Positions 32,067-40,449 of a stretch of DNA of 64,000 nt are shown one piece after another. Numbering within the stretch: the first letter of the stretch is position 1; every line of letters starts with the position of its first letter. Both the position numbers and the translations under genes were made by a program. The notes below the pieces were generated by a model. The model saw only the letters and a list, made by a program, of their open reading frames with translations, was not told the origin of the DNA and made no database searches. The DNA is from Pseudomonas abietaniphila (GTDB lineage Bacteria > Pseudomonadota > Gammaproteobacteria > Pseudomonadales > Pseudomonadaceae): the NCBI RefSeq assembly GCF_039697315.1, contig NZ_CP155619.1, positions 4,774,001 to 4,838,000 of the forward strand. Reading direction: 5' to 3'.

Positions 32067-32735
32067 TCAAGCGGCGGCGGCTTCTTGCGCCATCTGCCTG
32101 AGGACGGTTTCGTAGTGCTCGACCGACTGCGATCCGGTCACCAGCTGGCGATCGTTCAGTACCATCGCCGGGACAGAATTGATCCCGCGTTCGGTGTAGA
32201 AACGTTCCAGTTCACGGACTTCGTCGGCGAACTCACCGGCGGCCAGCACTTCGCGGGCGCGTTCGCTGGACAGTCCGGCTTCGCCCGCCAGGCGCACCAG
32301 CGTTTCCTGATCGCTGGGGTTCTGGCCGTCCGTGAAGTAGGCCTTCAGCAGGGCTTTCTTCAGCGGGACCTGACGACCTTCGTGGGTCGCCCACAGCAGC
32401 AGGCGATGGGCATCGAAGGTGTTGTAAAAGTGACTGCGTTTTTCCAGGTCGAAACGAAAACCGAGTGCCTTGCCACGGGCGATGACCATCTCGTTGCGGG
32501 AAGCGACTTCTTCTGCGGTACGGCCATATTTGCGCATCATGTGCTTGACGGCGTGCTCGCCCTCGGCCGGCATGTCCGGGTTCAGTTCGAAGGGCTTGTA
32601 CGTCAGCTCGACGGTGATTTCGCCGGCGAGATTCTCTATGGCTTGCTCAAGTGCCGTTGCGCCCAACGCACACCACGGGCACACGACATCCGACACGAAG
32701 TCGACCTTTACGGTACGGTTCACGGCCGTGTTCAC
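32067..32735 (-). CDS. FrnE-like DsbA-family oxidoreductase
   Basis: 222 residues, cytoplasmic (no signal peptide). Thioredoxin-fold disulfide motif CPWC in FVSDVVCPWCALGA, DsbA helical insertion, cis-Pro region INSVPAMVLND. FrnE-type proteins act in oxidative stress or as disulfide isomerases. Start overlaps the stop of the tautomerase gene by four bases (ATGA). Confidence 0.9.
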   Translation of the reverse strand: MNTAVNRTVKVDFVSDVVCPWCALGATALEQAIENLAGEITVELTYKPFELNPDMPAEGEHAVKHMMRKYGRTAEEVASRNEMVIARGKALGFRFDLEKRSHFYNTFDAHRLLLWATHEGRQVPLKKALLKAYFTDGQNPSDQETLVRLAGEAGLSSERAREVLAAGEFADEVRELERFYTERGINSVPAMVLNDRQLVTGSQSVEHYETVLRQMAQEAAAA

Positions 32736-32947
32736 GAGGCCGACTCCGCCAGGTTCTTGCGATACTCCGTGGTGGAAATACCGGCGTATCCCCAGTTATC
32801 GGTGTCCACTTCTTCGATGACGATGTGGGTGAGGTGAGGGTCCTTGTTCAGGACGGTCTGCATGGTCTGAGTGATTTCGGCGATGACCTGAGCTTTCTGC
32901 TCCTTGGTCACGCCATCGCGGGTGATGCGAACGCTGATGAAAGGCAT
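32732..32947 (-). CDS. tautomerase-family protein (4-oxalocrotonate tautomerase-like)
   Basis: 71 residues, MPFISVRITRDGVTKEQKAQ: catalytic Pro1 is exposed after Met removal. Central HIVIEEVDTDNWGYAG is typical. Translationally coupled to the DsbA-like gene, and the SDR gene follows, giving a three-gene unit of small redox or detoxification enzymes. Substrate unknown. Confidence 0.88.
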   Translation of the reverse strand: MPFISVRITRDGVTKEQKAQVIAEITQTMQTVLNKDPHLTHIVIEEVDTDNWGYAGISTTEYRKNLAESAS

Positions 32948-33110
32948 GGAAAAGTCTCCAGTGTGCTTCCCACCGGAAGGGTGGAAGAGCAGGTGGAGTG
33001 GACTTTAGGAGCTTGGAGCGACGGGATAAATGCGGGGCGGGGTACTTCATTTGTGATGCGGTGTAACGAATCGGACTGGCAGCAAAGCCTTTACGCGCGG
33101 ACCGCAAACG

Positions 33111-33143
33111 AAAAAGCCACGGGTTTCAACCCCGTGGCTTTGT
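33111..33143 (-). terminator. terminator of mqo
   Basis: Stem AAGCCACGGG/CCCGTGGCTT with T run on the minus strand. Confidence 0.85.
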
Positions 33144-33182
33144 CTTCACCGCGTCATCAATGCCGGCAAGCGGCAGCGAGTC

Positions 33183-34823
33183 TTACAGTGCCATGTCGTT
33201 TGCTGGCTTGCTTTCAGCCGGCTTGGACGTCGTTGCGGTGCTGGTGCCAACGGTCTGGTCGATGACCGGAGGTTTGCCCAGTTGCAGGACTTCAGCGGTG
33301 TAGTTCCACTCCTGCTGAACAGCGGCCGGCGAGTCGTTCAGCTTGGTGCCATAGCTCGGCACGATCTGACGGATCTTCGCTTGCCACTCAGGTGTTGCCA
33401 CCTGGGTTTTGAAGATCTTTTCCAGCACGTTCAGCATGATCGGCGCGGCGGTCGAAGCGCCTGGCGATGCGCCCAGCAGTGCTGCGATGGTGCCGTCCTG
33501 AGAGGACACGACCTCGGTGCCCAGCTTGAGCACGCCGCCTTTGTCCGCGTCACGCTTGATGATCTGGACGCGCTGACCGGCTTGCCACAGGCGCCAGTCT
33601 TCTTTCTTGGCGTGCGGGAAGTATTCCTGCAGCGCCTTGAAGCGGTCGTCGTCGGACAGCATCAGTTGACCGGCGAGGTACTCGACCAGCGGGTACTGCT
33701 CAATGCCGACCTTGGTCATTGGCCAGAAGTTGTGCGTGGTCATGCTGCTGAACAGGTCCAGGTAGGAACCTTCTTTCAGGAACTTGGTGGAGAAGGTGGC
33801 GAACGGGCCAAACAGGATCACGCGCTTGCCGTCGAGCACGCGCGTATCCAGGTGCGGAACCGACATCGGTGGCGCGCCGGTGGAGGCGATGCCGTAGGCC
33901 TTGGCCATGTGTTGCATGGCAACGGTCGGGTTCTCGGTCACCAGGAACGAACCGCCCACCGGGAAGCCGGCGTAGTCGCGAGCCTCCGGAATGCCGGACT
34001 TCTGCAGCAACTTCAGTGCGCCGCCGCCTGCGCCGATGAACAGGAACTTGGCGTCGGTACCCGAGGTGGTGCCGTCTTTCAGGTTCTTGTACTCGACGTG
34101 CCACGAGCCGTCTTCGTTACGCGTGATGTCGTTGACTTCGCTGGACAGCTTTAAGTCGAAGTTTGGGCGGGTCTGCAGGTAGGACACGTATTGACGGGTG
34201 ACTTCGCCCCAGTTGACGTCGGTGCCGATCGGCGTCCAGGTGGTCGCCAGCTTCTGGGAAGGATCGCGGCCTTCCATCATCAGCGGGACCCACTTGGCGA
34301 TCTGCGCCGGGTCTTCGGAATACTGCATCGGACGGAACAGCGGGCTGGCTTGCAGCGCGTCGTAACGCTTCTTCAGGAATTTGATGTTGTCATCGCCCCA
34401 CACGAAGCTCATATGCGGTGTGGTGTTGATGAACGAAGGCGGGTTCTTCAGGACGCTCTGGCGGACCTGCCAGGAAAGGAACTGACGGGTCACCTGGAAG
34501 GCTTCGTTGATCTCGATGGCCTTGGAGATATTGACCTTGCCGTCTTTGTCTTCTGGCGTGTAGTTCAGCTCGGCCAAGCCCGAGTGGCCGGTACCGGCGT
34601 TGTTCCAGCCGTTGGAGCTTTCTTCGGCGACGGCGTCCAGACGCTCGACCATTTCCATCGACCAGCCCGGCTCCAGCTCGTTGAGCCAGACACCCAGGGT
34701 CGAACTCATGATGCCGCCACCGATCAGCAGGACGTCGACTTTCTTGCTTTCAGCAGCATGGGCTTGCAGGAAGGTCGCCGAAATCGCCAGGCCCAGCAGA
34801 GCCTTGCTCGTTTTCTTGAACAT
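33183..34823 (-). CDS. mqo: malate:quinone oxidoreductase
   Basis: 546 residues. FAD enzyme oxidising malate to oxaloacetate with electron transfer to ubiquinone. FAD motif [74 protein letters not shown]. Start at 34823 ([20 protein letters not shown]) gives a leading hydrophobic segment ending AHAAES that looks like a signal peptide, and the C-terminus has a low-complexity tail [20 protein letters not shown]; both are seen in a Pseudomonas Mqo subgroup. Transcribed from a promoter about 275 bases upstream. Confidence 0.93.
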   Translation of the reverse strand: MFKKTSKALLGLAISATFLQAHAAESKKVDVLLIGGGIMSSTLGVWLNELEPGWSMEMVERLDAVAEESSNGWNNAGTGHSGLAELNYTPEDKDGKVNISKAIEINEAFQVTRQFLSWQVRQSVLKNPPSFINTTPHMSFVWGDDNIKFLKKRYDALQASPLFRPMQYSEDPAQIAKWVPLMMEGRDPSQKLATTWTPIGTDVNWGEVTRQYVSYLQTRPNFDLKLSSEVNDITRNEDGSWHVEYKNLKDGTTSGTDAKFLFIGAGGGALKLLQKSGIPEARDYAGFPVGGSFLVTENPTVAMQHMAKAYGIASTGAPPMSVPHLDTRVLDGKRVILFGPFATFSTKFLKEGSYLDLFSSMTTHNFWPMTKVGIEQYPLVEYLAGQLMLSDDDRFKALQEYFPHAKKEDWRLWQAGQRVQIIKRDADKGGVLKLGTEVVSSQDGTIAALLGASPGASTAAPIMLNVLEKIFKTQVATPEWQAKIRQIVPSYGTKLNDSPAAVQQEWNYTAEVLQLGKPPVIDQTVGTSTATTSKPAESKPANDMAL

Positions 34824-35097
34824 TGAGTCATCCAATAGAGAGAAAGTTATCCACCTGCGGTCCTTCATCAGGCAACGTCCCGCCGTGCTGCAACCCGGCT
34901 CGGGGTGCAAACGTCGGAAGGCTTCGCTCTCAGAAGACGAGGAGGCAGGGTCAGGAAGTCAGTGAATCGGGGACCTCCCGTTCTATGTCCCTCGGTGCTG
35001 GCTTTTTATTCGGTCATTGGATTCAGCAGCTTGAGTAAACATCTATACCCCCGCAGGACTCGGTCATCAGGTCCAAGCGATCTGCGGGAGGGGCGGG

Positions 35098-35125
35098 ATT
35101 GTACCCGAAATGAGATTTACGACAA
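35098..35125 (-). promoter_or_regulatory. sigma-70 promoter of mqo
   Basis: Minus strand TTGTCG, 16-base spacer, TACAAT, followed by CCCGCCCC. Implies an mRNA leader near 265 bases. Confidence 0.6.
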
Positions 35126-35302
35126 ATCGTAGGACGATTTAGTCAATTGGCCAATTTGTCTCAGGTGGCTAAAGGGTGGCTGCTGCGGTGTCTGCATCGA
35201 CACAGTTTTTGCGGGAGCCGGCTTGTATGGTGTGCATCTCCACTATTTGGGGTGACGCTGATAGTTTGGTTTGTCCTAACGTCCAAACTGTTCCGCCTTC
35301 GT

Positions 35303-35328
35303 GAACTGACCCCCGAAAGTTGGACAAA
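35303..35328. mobile_element. possible solitary IS3-family end
   Basis: TGACCCCCGAAAGTTGGACA resembles the terminal inverted repeat of IS3-group elements (TGxxCTGxCCCCxAAAGTTGGACA). No partner end or transposase remnant found nearby. Confidence 0.35.
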
Positions 35329-35466
35329 ATTACTGACTCATTACCTGCGTTCAGCCTGCACCCAAGTCGCGTTTTGTGGTGTCTGGGCTGCTGCAGTATG
35401 AAGATCAAAAGCCACAGCGCGCTTTGCGCTGTTTGGGTAAACAAATTCCTGTGGCTGAACACAAAA

Positions 35467-35540
35467 CCTGTGGGAGTCAGCTTGCTGACGAATGCGGTGT
35501 GTCATTCACCCTTGATAAAACTGGCTCACTCCCATCGCAA
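35467..35540. repeat. degenerate REP pair
   Basis: CCTGTGGGAGTCAGCTTGCT and a weak inverse (TCACTCCCATCGCAAG). Confidence 0.5.
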
Positions 35541-35628
35541 GCACGCTGCCAGGCCTTGCGCCCCTCAAGAAACGGACTGACGCCACTGGTTTGAGAACCA
35601 TGGAATCCCCCATACGGGCGGCCAGGAA

Positions 35629-37269
35629 TCAAAGGGTGAATTTGCCGACCATGGCGTTGAACGACACGGCCAGGCGCGACAGTTCCTGGCTGGAAGCGTT
35701 GGTCTGGTTGGCGCCGGCGGCGGTCTGGGCCGACAGGTCCTGGATGTTCACCAGGTTGCGGTCGACTTCGCGGGCCACTTGGGCCTGCTCCTCGGCGGCA
35801 CTGGCGATGACCAGGTTGCGTTCGTTGATCTGGCTGACGCCTTCGCTGATGCGCTCCAGTGCCAGACCGGCTTCGGTGGCCAGCGTCTGGGTGTTGACTG
35901 CGATGGACTGGCTCTTGCCCATGGCCTGTACGGCTTCATCCGCGCCGTTACGCACCTGGGTGATCATCGATTCGATCTCGCCGGTCGACACCTGGGTGCG
36001 GTGGGCGAGGGCGCGGACTTCGTCGGCGACCACCGCAAAACCGCGGCCTTGTTCACCGGCGCGCGCAGCTTCGATGGCGGCGTTGAGGGCCAGCAGGTTG
36101 GTCTGTTCGGCGATGCCGCGAATTACATCCAGCACCTTGGTGATGTCGCGAATCTGGCCCGCGAGGGCTTCGACCCGTTGCGTCGAGTCGTTGATTTCCA
36201 CCGTCATGGTGTTCATGGCGGTGACCGCTTGCTGCACCTGATGCTGGCCTTTCAGCGCATCGTCGGCGGTCTGGGCCGAGACTTGCGAGGCACTGGCCGC
36301 GTTGCGAGCGACTTCTTCCACCGCAGCGGTCATCTGGTTCACTGCGGTGGCGGCCTGTTGAATCTCATCGTTCTGACGCTGCAATCCACGGGTGCTGTCA
36401 TCGGTGACCGCCGTCAGCTCTTCGGCGGCCGACGCCAGCTGATCCGACGCGTTGGCAATCTGCTGCACGGTGCCTTTGAGGTTGCCTTGCATGTTTGAGA
36501 GCGCTCTGAGCAACTGACCGATTTCGTCCTGGCCTCCCAGTGCAATGGCTTGGGTCAGATCACCGCTGGCCACCCGCGCTGCACTCTCCACGGATTGATA
36601 AATCGGGCGGGTAATCATCCGCGTGACGATCAGGCCGAGTGCGATGGCGCAGATCACAGCCACCAGCGAGCCGATAATCAACACCCAGGTGATCTGGCGA
36701 TCCAGTTCGACGCCAGCCTGAGTGGCTTCGGCGGCTTGCCGTGCGTTGGACTCGATGATGATTTTCAGCTCACCCATGGTTTTGCGGTAGCTCGGCGTGA
36801 CGCTGCTGGCGGCCAATTTGCCGGCTTGCTCAATGTCGCCGCTTTGCAGCACCGCGAGCGCGTTTTGTGCGGCGTTAATGTACGCGGCCCAATCACGCTC
36901 GAAATCGTCGCCGGCGGCTTTTTCGTCGGCCTCTAGAGGCGTACTGCGGTAGTAACGGAAATCGGTTTCTGCCTGCGCCTGGTTTTCTTTGAACGATTGA
37001 AGGGCCGAGCTGATGTCTTCCGGGTTGGCCTTGAGCGCGCTCAGACCGATGATTTTGAAGAAGTCGCGGTTGGTGGCGATGACGTTGGCTTTGACGGAGT
37101 CGACCTTGGTGATCGACATCATGTTATCGCTGACCGTGTTTTGAAACAGGTCATACAGGCGCGAGACGCCGGCTTGTCCCAATACACCGACCGCGACGGT
37201 GACCAAGGCGCACAGGCTAAAGGCAAGGAGCAGCTTGGACTTGAGTTTCAGGTTGATCAGCCAGGACAT
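35629..37269 (-). CDS. methyl-accepting chemotaxis protein
   Basis: 546 residues. TM1 at 10-30 (LLLAFSLCALVTVAVGVLGQ), periplasmic four-helix-bundle (TarH-like) sensor about 31-188, TM2 at 189-212 (WVLIIGSLVAVICAIALGLI), HAMP to about 265, then coiled-coil signalling domain with the tip GIAEQTNLLALNAAIEAARA and GRGFAVVADEVRALA. No C-terminal CheR-tethering pentapeptide (ends MVGKFTL). Ligand not predictable. A FliA promoter lies 56 bases upstream. Confidence 0.95.
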   Translation of the reverse strand: MSWLINLKLKSKLLLAFSLCALVTVAVGVLGQAGVSRLYDLFQNTVSDNMMSITKVDSVKANVIATNRDFFKIIGLSALKANPEDISSALQSFKENQAQAETDFRYYRSTPLEADEKAAGDDFERDWAAYINAAQNALAVLQSGDIEQAGKLAASSVTPSYRKTMGELKIIIESNARQAAEATQAGVELDRQITWVLIIGSLVAVICAIALGLIVTRMITRPIYQSVESAARVASGDLTQAIALGGQDEIGQLLRALSNMQGNLKGTVQQIANASDQLASAAEELTAVTDDSTRGLQRQNDEIQQAATAVNQMTAAVEEVARNAASASQVSAQTADDALKGQHQVQQAVTAMNTMTVEINDSTQRVEALAGQIRDITKVLDVIRGIAEQTNLLALNAAIEAARAGEQGRGFAVVADEVRALAHRTQVSTGEIESMITQVRNGADEAVQAMGKSQSIAVNTQTLATEAGLALERISEGVSQINERNLVIASAAEEQAQVAREVDRNLVNIQDLSAQTAAGANQTNASSQELSRLAVSFNAMVGKFTL

Positions 37270-37324
37270 GACGATTACTCGGACAGGGTAGGGTTTGGCG
37301 ACGTGCAGACACCGCTTTCACTCC

Positions 37325-37351
37325 GTATCGGCGGGGGGATGAGGGACTTTA
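37325..37351 (-). promoter_or_regulatory. FliA (sigma-28) promoter of the chemoreceptor gene
   Basis: Minus strand TAAAGTCC-N11-GCCGATAC against consensus TAAAGTTT-N11-GCCGATAA. Confidence 0.8.
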
Positions 37352-37537
37352 CACAAATCGAAATAACGTCGATGAACGTCGTAATTCAGCCCGTTTTCGA
37401 GTGATATTGGATCCACGAGTCCGGGCGAACGCCTGCGCTCATGTTTGGTGATTCGGGACCGACACACTGCGTCACAGATACGTCATCAGCGGCCGACGCG
37501 AGACGCTTGGCAGTCGCTTTTTCCCACTGCGATCACC

Positions 37538-37564
37538 TAAGCTTTACTTCCGCGCCGCCGATAA
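37538..37564 (+). promoter_or_regulatory. FliA (sigma-28) promoter of the response-regulator/kinase operon
   Basis: TAAGCTTT-N11-GCCGATAA: the -10 box is a perfect match, the -35 differs at two positions. About 170 bases before the start at 37735. Confidence 0.75.
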
Positions 37565-37734
37565 CCCGGACAAGCGGCGTCGTGCCGCACCTGAACAGGC
37601 CAAAGCTTTAGCGAAATAGCTTGATGGCAAATTGATGTTGGCTATCATTCGCCCCGCCAAAAACGGGCGCATTGAAGCCGACCCGTTGTGTAATTGCCCC
37701 TGGGCTGATTTTCTCTCCCGTGACAGGAATCTCG

Positions 37735-39339
37735 ATGCTGGCGTGGAACCAAAAAAGCTTTCTGATCGTCGATGATTTCTCCGATTTCCGCAGTTCGGTC
37801 AGGTCGATGCTGCGCGAGTTGGGCGTCAAGGAAGTAGACACCGCCGATACCGGCGAACAGGCGCTGAAGATGTGCTCGCAGAAGCGCTACGACTTCATCC
37901 TGCACGATTTCAACCTGGGCGATGGCAAGAAGAATGGTCAGCAGGTGCTCGAAGACCTGATGACCGACAAGTTGATCAGCCATGAAAGCGTCTTTGTGAT
38001 GGTCACCGCCGAGAACAGTCAGGCGATGGTCATGAGCGCGCTGGAGTGGGAGCCCGATGCTTACCTGACCAAGCCGTTCAATCGGGCGAGTCTGGCGCAG
38101 CGTCTGGAAAAGATCGTCCAGCGTAAAAACCTGCTCAAGCCGATTCTTCAGGCACTGGATCGCGGCAAGCCTGCCGAAGTGCTGGCGGCGTGCGTGAACC
38201 TGACCAAACAGGACCCCCGTTTTGCGCCGTTGTGCCTGCGTTACAAAGCCGACGCCTTGCGTGATCTGAACCAGCACGAGCCGCTGGAAGCCTTTCTCAA
38301 ATCGATTCTGGCCGACCGTCCTCAACCTTGGGCCTACGCGGCATTGGGCAAACTGCTGTTCAAGCGCGGACGCAATGCCGAGGCGCAAGCGGTCTACGAA
38401 GACGCGATCCGTGCGTTCAATGCGATGCCGGTGTTGTTTGATGGCCTGGCCGATGTGCTGATCGCCAGCGGCGACAAAAAGCGTGCGCAGAAGATGCTCG
38501 AAGAGGCCGTCCGGCTGTCTCCGTACGCGGTACGGCGTCAACGTCTGCTTGGCCAACTGGCGCTGGAAAACCAAGACTTCGATGGCGCTTCCAAGGCGTA
38601 TCGTCAGGCGGTGGCGCAAGGTCAGTTTTCGCGATTCAAGGACCCGGAAACCAACCTCGGCTTGGCGCAGGCGTTGATCAGTCGCGGCGGTGAGCGGGGT
38701 CTGGATGCGCGCACCCGTGTTGAAATCAACACGACGTTAAGTGAAGTCGCCAAAGAGCACACCAACGATGCCGGCTTGCAAGTGCGAGCACGTTTGATGA
38801 AAGCCACCAGCGTGGCGAGTTCCGATCCGGAAATGGCCGCCAAGCTGACCGAACAGGCCATGGCCCGCTTGGAAGGCATGGAACAGTTTCTGAGTGCCGA
38901 CGCAGCGCTGGCCGTGGCGGCGCAGCTTAAACAACTGGGTCAGGAGTCCGCCGGCGCCGGCATTCTGAAAAGCTGCGCGGAAATCTACGGTGACGATCCG
39001 GTGGTCATGCAAGGCATCGCCAGGCAGACCGACGATCCGGAAATCCTCAGCGCGGGCAAGGCGGCCATCGATCTGAACCTGCAGGGCATTCGCAGCTACC
39101 GCGCGGGCAAGCTCGGTGAGGCGCAGGACCTGTTCCGTCAGGCGCTGGCGCTGCAACCGAAGAACATCAGTATTGCCTTGAACATGGCCCAGTCGCTGCT
39201 GCACGTCGGTGTGCAGAACCTCGATACGGCCAGCCTGCTGGATTGCCAGAACAGTCTGAAAATGGTGGGCAAGATGCCCGACACCGATCCACGTTACGAC
39301 CGTTATCAGAAACTGCGACTCAGGGCGTTTGGCGAATGA
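37735..39339 (+). CDS. response regulator with TPR output domain
   Basis: 534 residues. Receiver domain 1-125: acidic pair in FLIVDDFSDFR, phospho-acceptor D58 in ILHDFNLGDG, T in VMVTAEN, K113 in YLTKPFN. The rest is helical with tetratricopeptide-like repeats (AYAALGKLLFKRGRNAEAQA, VYEDAIRAFNAMPVLFDGLA, AGKLGEAQDLFRQALALQPK). No DNA-binding or enzymatic output domain, so it probably acts by protein contact. ATG at 37735 follows CAGGAATCTCG. Its stop overlaps the kinase start (ATGA). Confidence 0.9.
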   Translation: MLAWNQKSFLIVDDFSDFRSSVRSMLRELGVKEVDTADTGEQALKMCSQKRYDFILHDFNLGDGKKNGQQVLEDLMTDKLISHESVFVMVTAENSQAMVMSALEWEPDAYLTKPFNRASLAQRLEKIVQRKNLLKPILQALDRGKPAEVLAACVNLTKQDPRFAPLCLRYKADALRDLNQHEPLEAFLKSILADRPQPWAYAALGKLLFKRGRNAEAQAVYEDAIRAFNAMPVLFDGLADVLIASGDKKRAQKMLEEAVRLSPYAVRRQRLLGQLALENQDFDGASKAYRQAVAQGQFSRFKDPETNLGLAQALISRGGERGLDARTRVEINTTLSEVAKEHTNDAGLQVRARLMKATSVASSDPEMAAKLTEQAMARLEGMEQFLSADAALAVAAQLKQLGQESAGAGILKSCAEIYGDDPVVMQGIARQTDDPEILSAGKAAIDLNLQGIRSYRAGKLGEAQDLFRQALALQPKNISIALNMAQSLLHVGVQNLDTASLLDCQNSLKMVGKMPDTDPRYDRYQKLRLRAFGE

Positions 39340-40028
39340 ACGATCAGGAAACGGGGCTCGATTTCTCCATGGTGATTGCCTCCACCGTGCATGACATGAA
39401 GAACTCGCTGGCGTCGTTGATTCAGGCACACGGGCAATGGGTCAAGGACCTGCCCGAGGCGCAGCGCGGCACGCCGGAGCAGGGCGTGATTGATTACGAA
39501 TTCGCGCACCTGAACGGCATGCTGGTGCAGCTGTTGGGTCTGTACAAACTGGGCGTGAACCAGCTGCCGTTACGCCCGGATTATCACGAGCTGGACGACT
39601 TCATCGAGGCGCAACTGGCGTTTCATCAAGAGGTGCTCGACAGCCGTGGCATCGTCGCGCGTTACCACGTGGACGACTTTGGCTTGCCGGGTTTCTTCGA
39701 CCGCGAGCTGATCGGCTCGGTGGTGTCGAACGTGGTCATCAACGCCATCCGCTTTGCTCGCCAGGAAGTGCTGATCAGCGCGGGTCAGGTCGGCGAGCAA
39801 CTGGTCATCCGCATCAACGACGACGGTCCGGGTTTCCCCGAGCACATGATCGAACACCAGACCGACTACGTGCTGGGCATCAACCAGAGCAGCGGCAGCA
39901 CCGGCCTTGGTCTGTACTTCGCGGCGAACATCGCCAAACAGCATCAGCGTCAGGGCGTGACCGGACACATCGAGATCGCCAACGGCGGCGAGCTGGGCGG
40001 CGGGTTGTTCAGTATTTATTTGCCGTAG
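39336..40028 (+). CDS. small soluble sensor histidine kinase
   Basis: 230 residues with no sensor or membrane segment. H19 in STVHDMKNSLASL is the likely phosphorylated histidine (H-D-M-K-N type), followed by a HATPase_c domain with N box VVINAIRFARQE, G1 DDGPGF and G2 GSTGLGLYFAANIAKQ. Translationally coupled to the TPR response regulator, so probably its partner kinase or phosphatase. Input must come from another protein. Confidence 0.9.
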   Translation: MNDQETGLDFSMVIASTVHDMKNSLASLIQAHGQWVKDLPEAQRGTPEQGVIDYEFAHLNGMLVQLLGLYKLGVNQLPLRPDYHELDDFIEAQLAFHQEVLDSRGIVARYHVDDFGLPGFFDRELIGSVVSNVVINAIRFARQEVLISAGQVGEQLVIRINDDGPGFPEHMIEHQTDYVLGINQSSGSTGLGLYFAANIAKQHQRQGVTGHIEIANGGELGGGLFSIYLP

Positions 40029-40090
40029 TTAGAAAATAGGCGGTGTGACTGATACAACCGAGTCGCCTGATTTTGCTGCCGCTTTGCGCC

Positions 40091-40116
40091 AGATCGCGGG
40101 CAAGCGCGCTCCTACG
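40091..40116. repeat. single REP
   Basis: GATCGCGGGCAAGCGCGCTC CTAC copy after the kinase gene. Confidence 0.75.
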
Positions 40117-40160
40117 GCCTCCGGCCAGAATCAAAAGCCGAGACACCTTCCCAACACCGC

Positions 40161-40244
40161 TTCTGCCCGGAGGAAACTCACGTCATGCCAGGCACAGCCT
40201 TGTTCTGCCCGCAGAAAGCTCACGTGATGCCATGCACGGTTCTG
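40161..40244. repeat. two 42-base direct repeats
   Basis: Units TTCTGCCCGGAGGAAACTCA... and TTCTGCCCGCAGAAAGCTCA... start at 40161 and 40203 and share most positions including CTCACGT(C/G)ATGCCA. Lies between REP copies; no coding role seen. Confidence 0.6.
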
Positions 40245-40259
40245 CTTCTGCCTGGAAGG

Positions 40260-40411
40260 CGTAGGAGCGTGGCTTGTCCCGCGATCTGCCGGGGACCGGC
40301 AGCAAAACCTGTGCATGCGGTGTGTCAGACATCATCGAGTCGGCTGATTTTGCTACCGCTGCGCGGCAGATCGTCCGGATGTGGCCCAGACACAAGCCGC
40401 GCTCCTACAGG
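40260..40411. repeat. inverted REP pair (GAGCGTGGCTTGTCCCGCGATC type)
   Basis: GTAGGAGCGTGGCTTGTCCC and the interrupted inverse ending AAGCCGCGCTCCTACAGG. Confidence 0.75.
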
Positions 40412-40449
40412 ATCCAGCCAGAAACATCGACATCCGCGATTCGCCTTTC

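Larger units (their letters stand above)
34824..35628. other. mqo leader and intergenic region
   Basis: Holds the long mqo leader with a CCCCCGCAG/CTGCGGGAGG hairpin (35049-35091), the mqo promoter, an IS-end-like sequence at 35303-35328, and a degenerate REP pair at 35467-35540. Small open frames here have no protein-like features. Confidence 0.5.

Noticed and set aside
34823..34910. Upstream extension of mqo to 34910
   Set aside because: Residues before MFKKTSK are not protein-like and would destroy the signal-like N-terminus.
35169..35462. 97-codon minus-strand frame in the mqo intergenic region
   Set aside because: No RBS or recognisable domain; overlaps the IS-end-like sequence.
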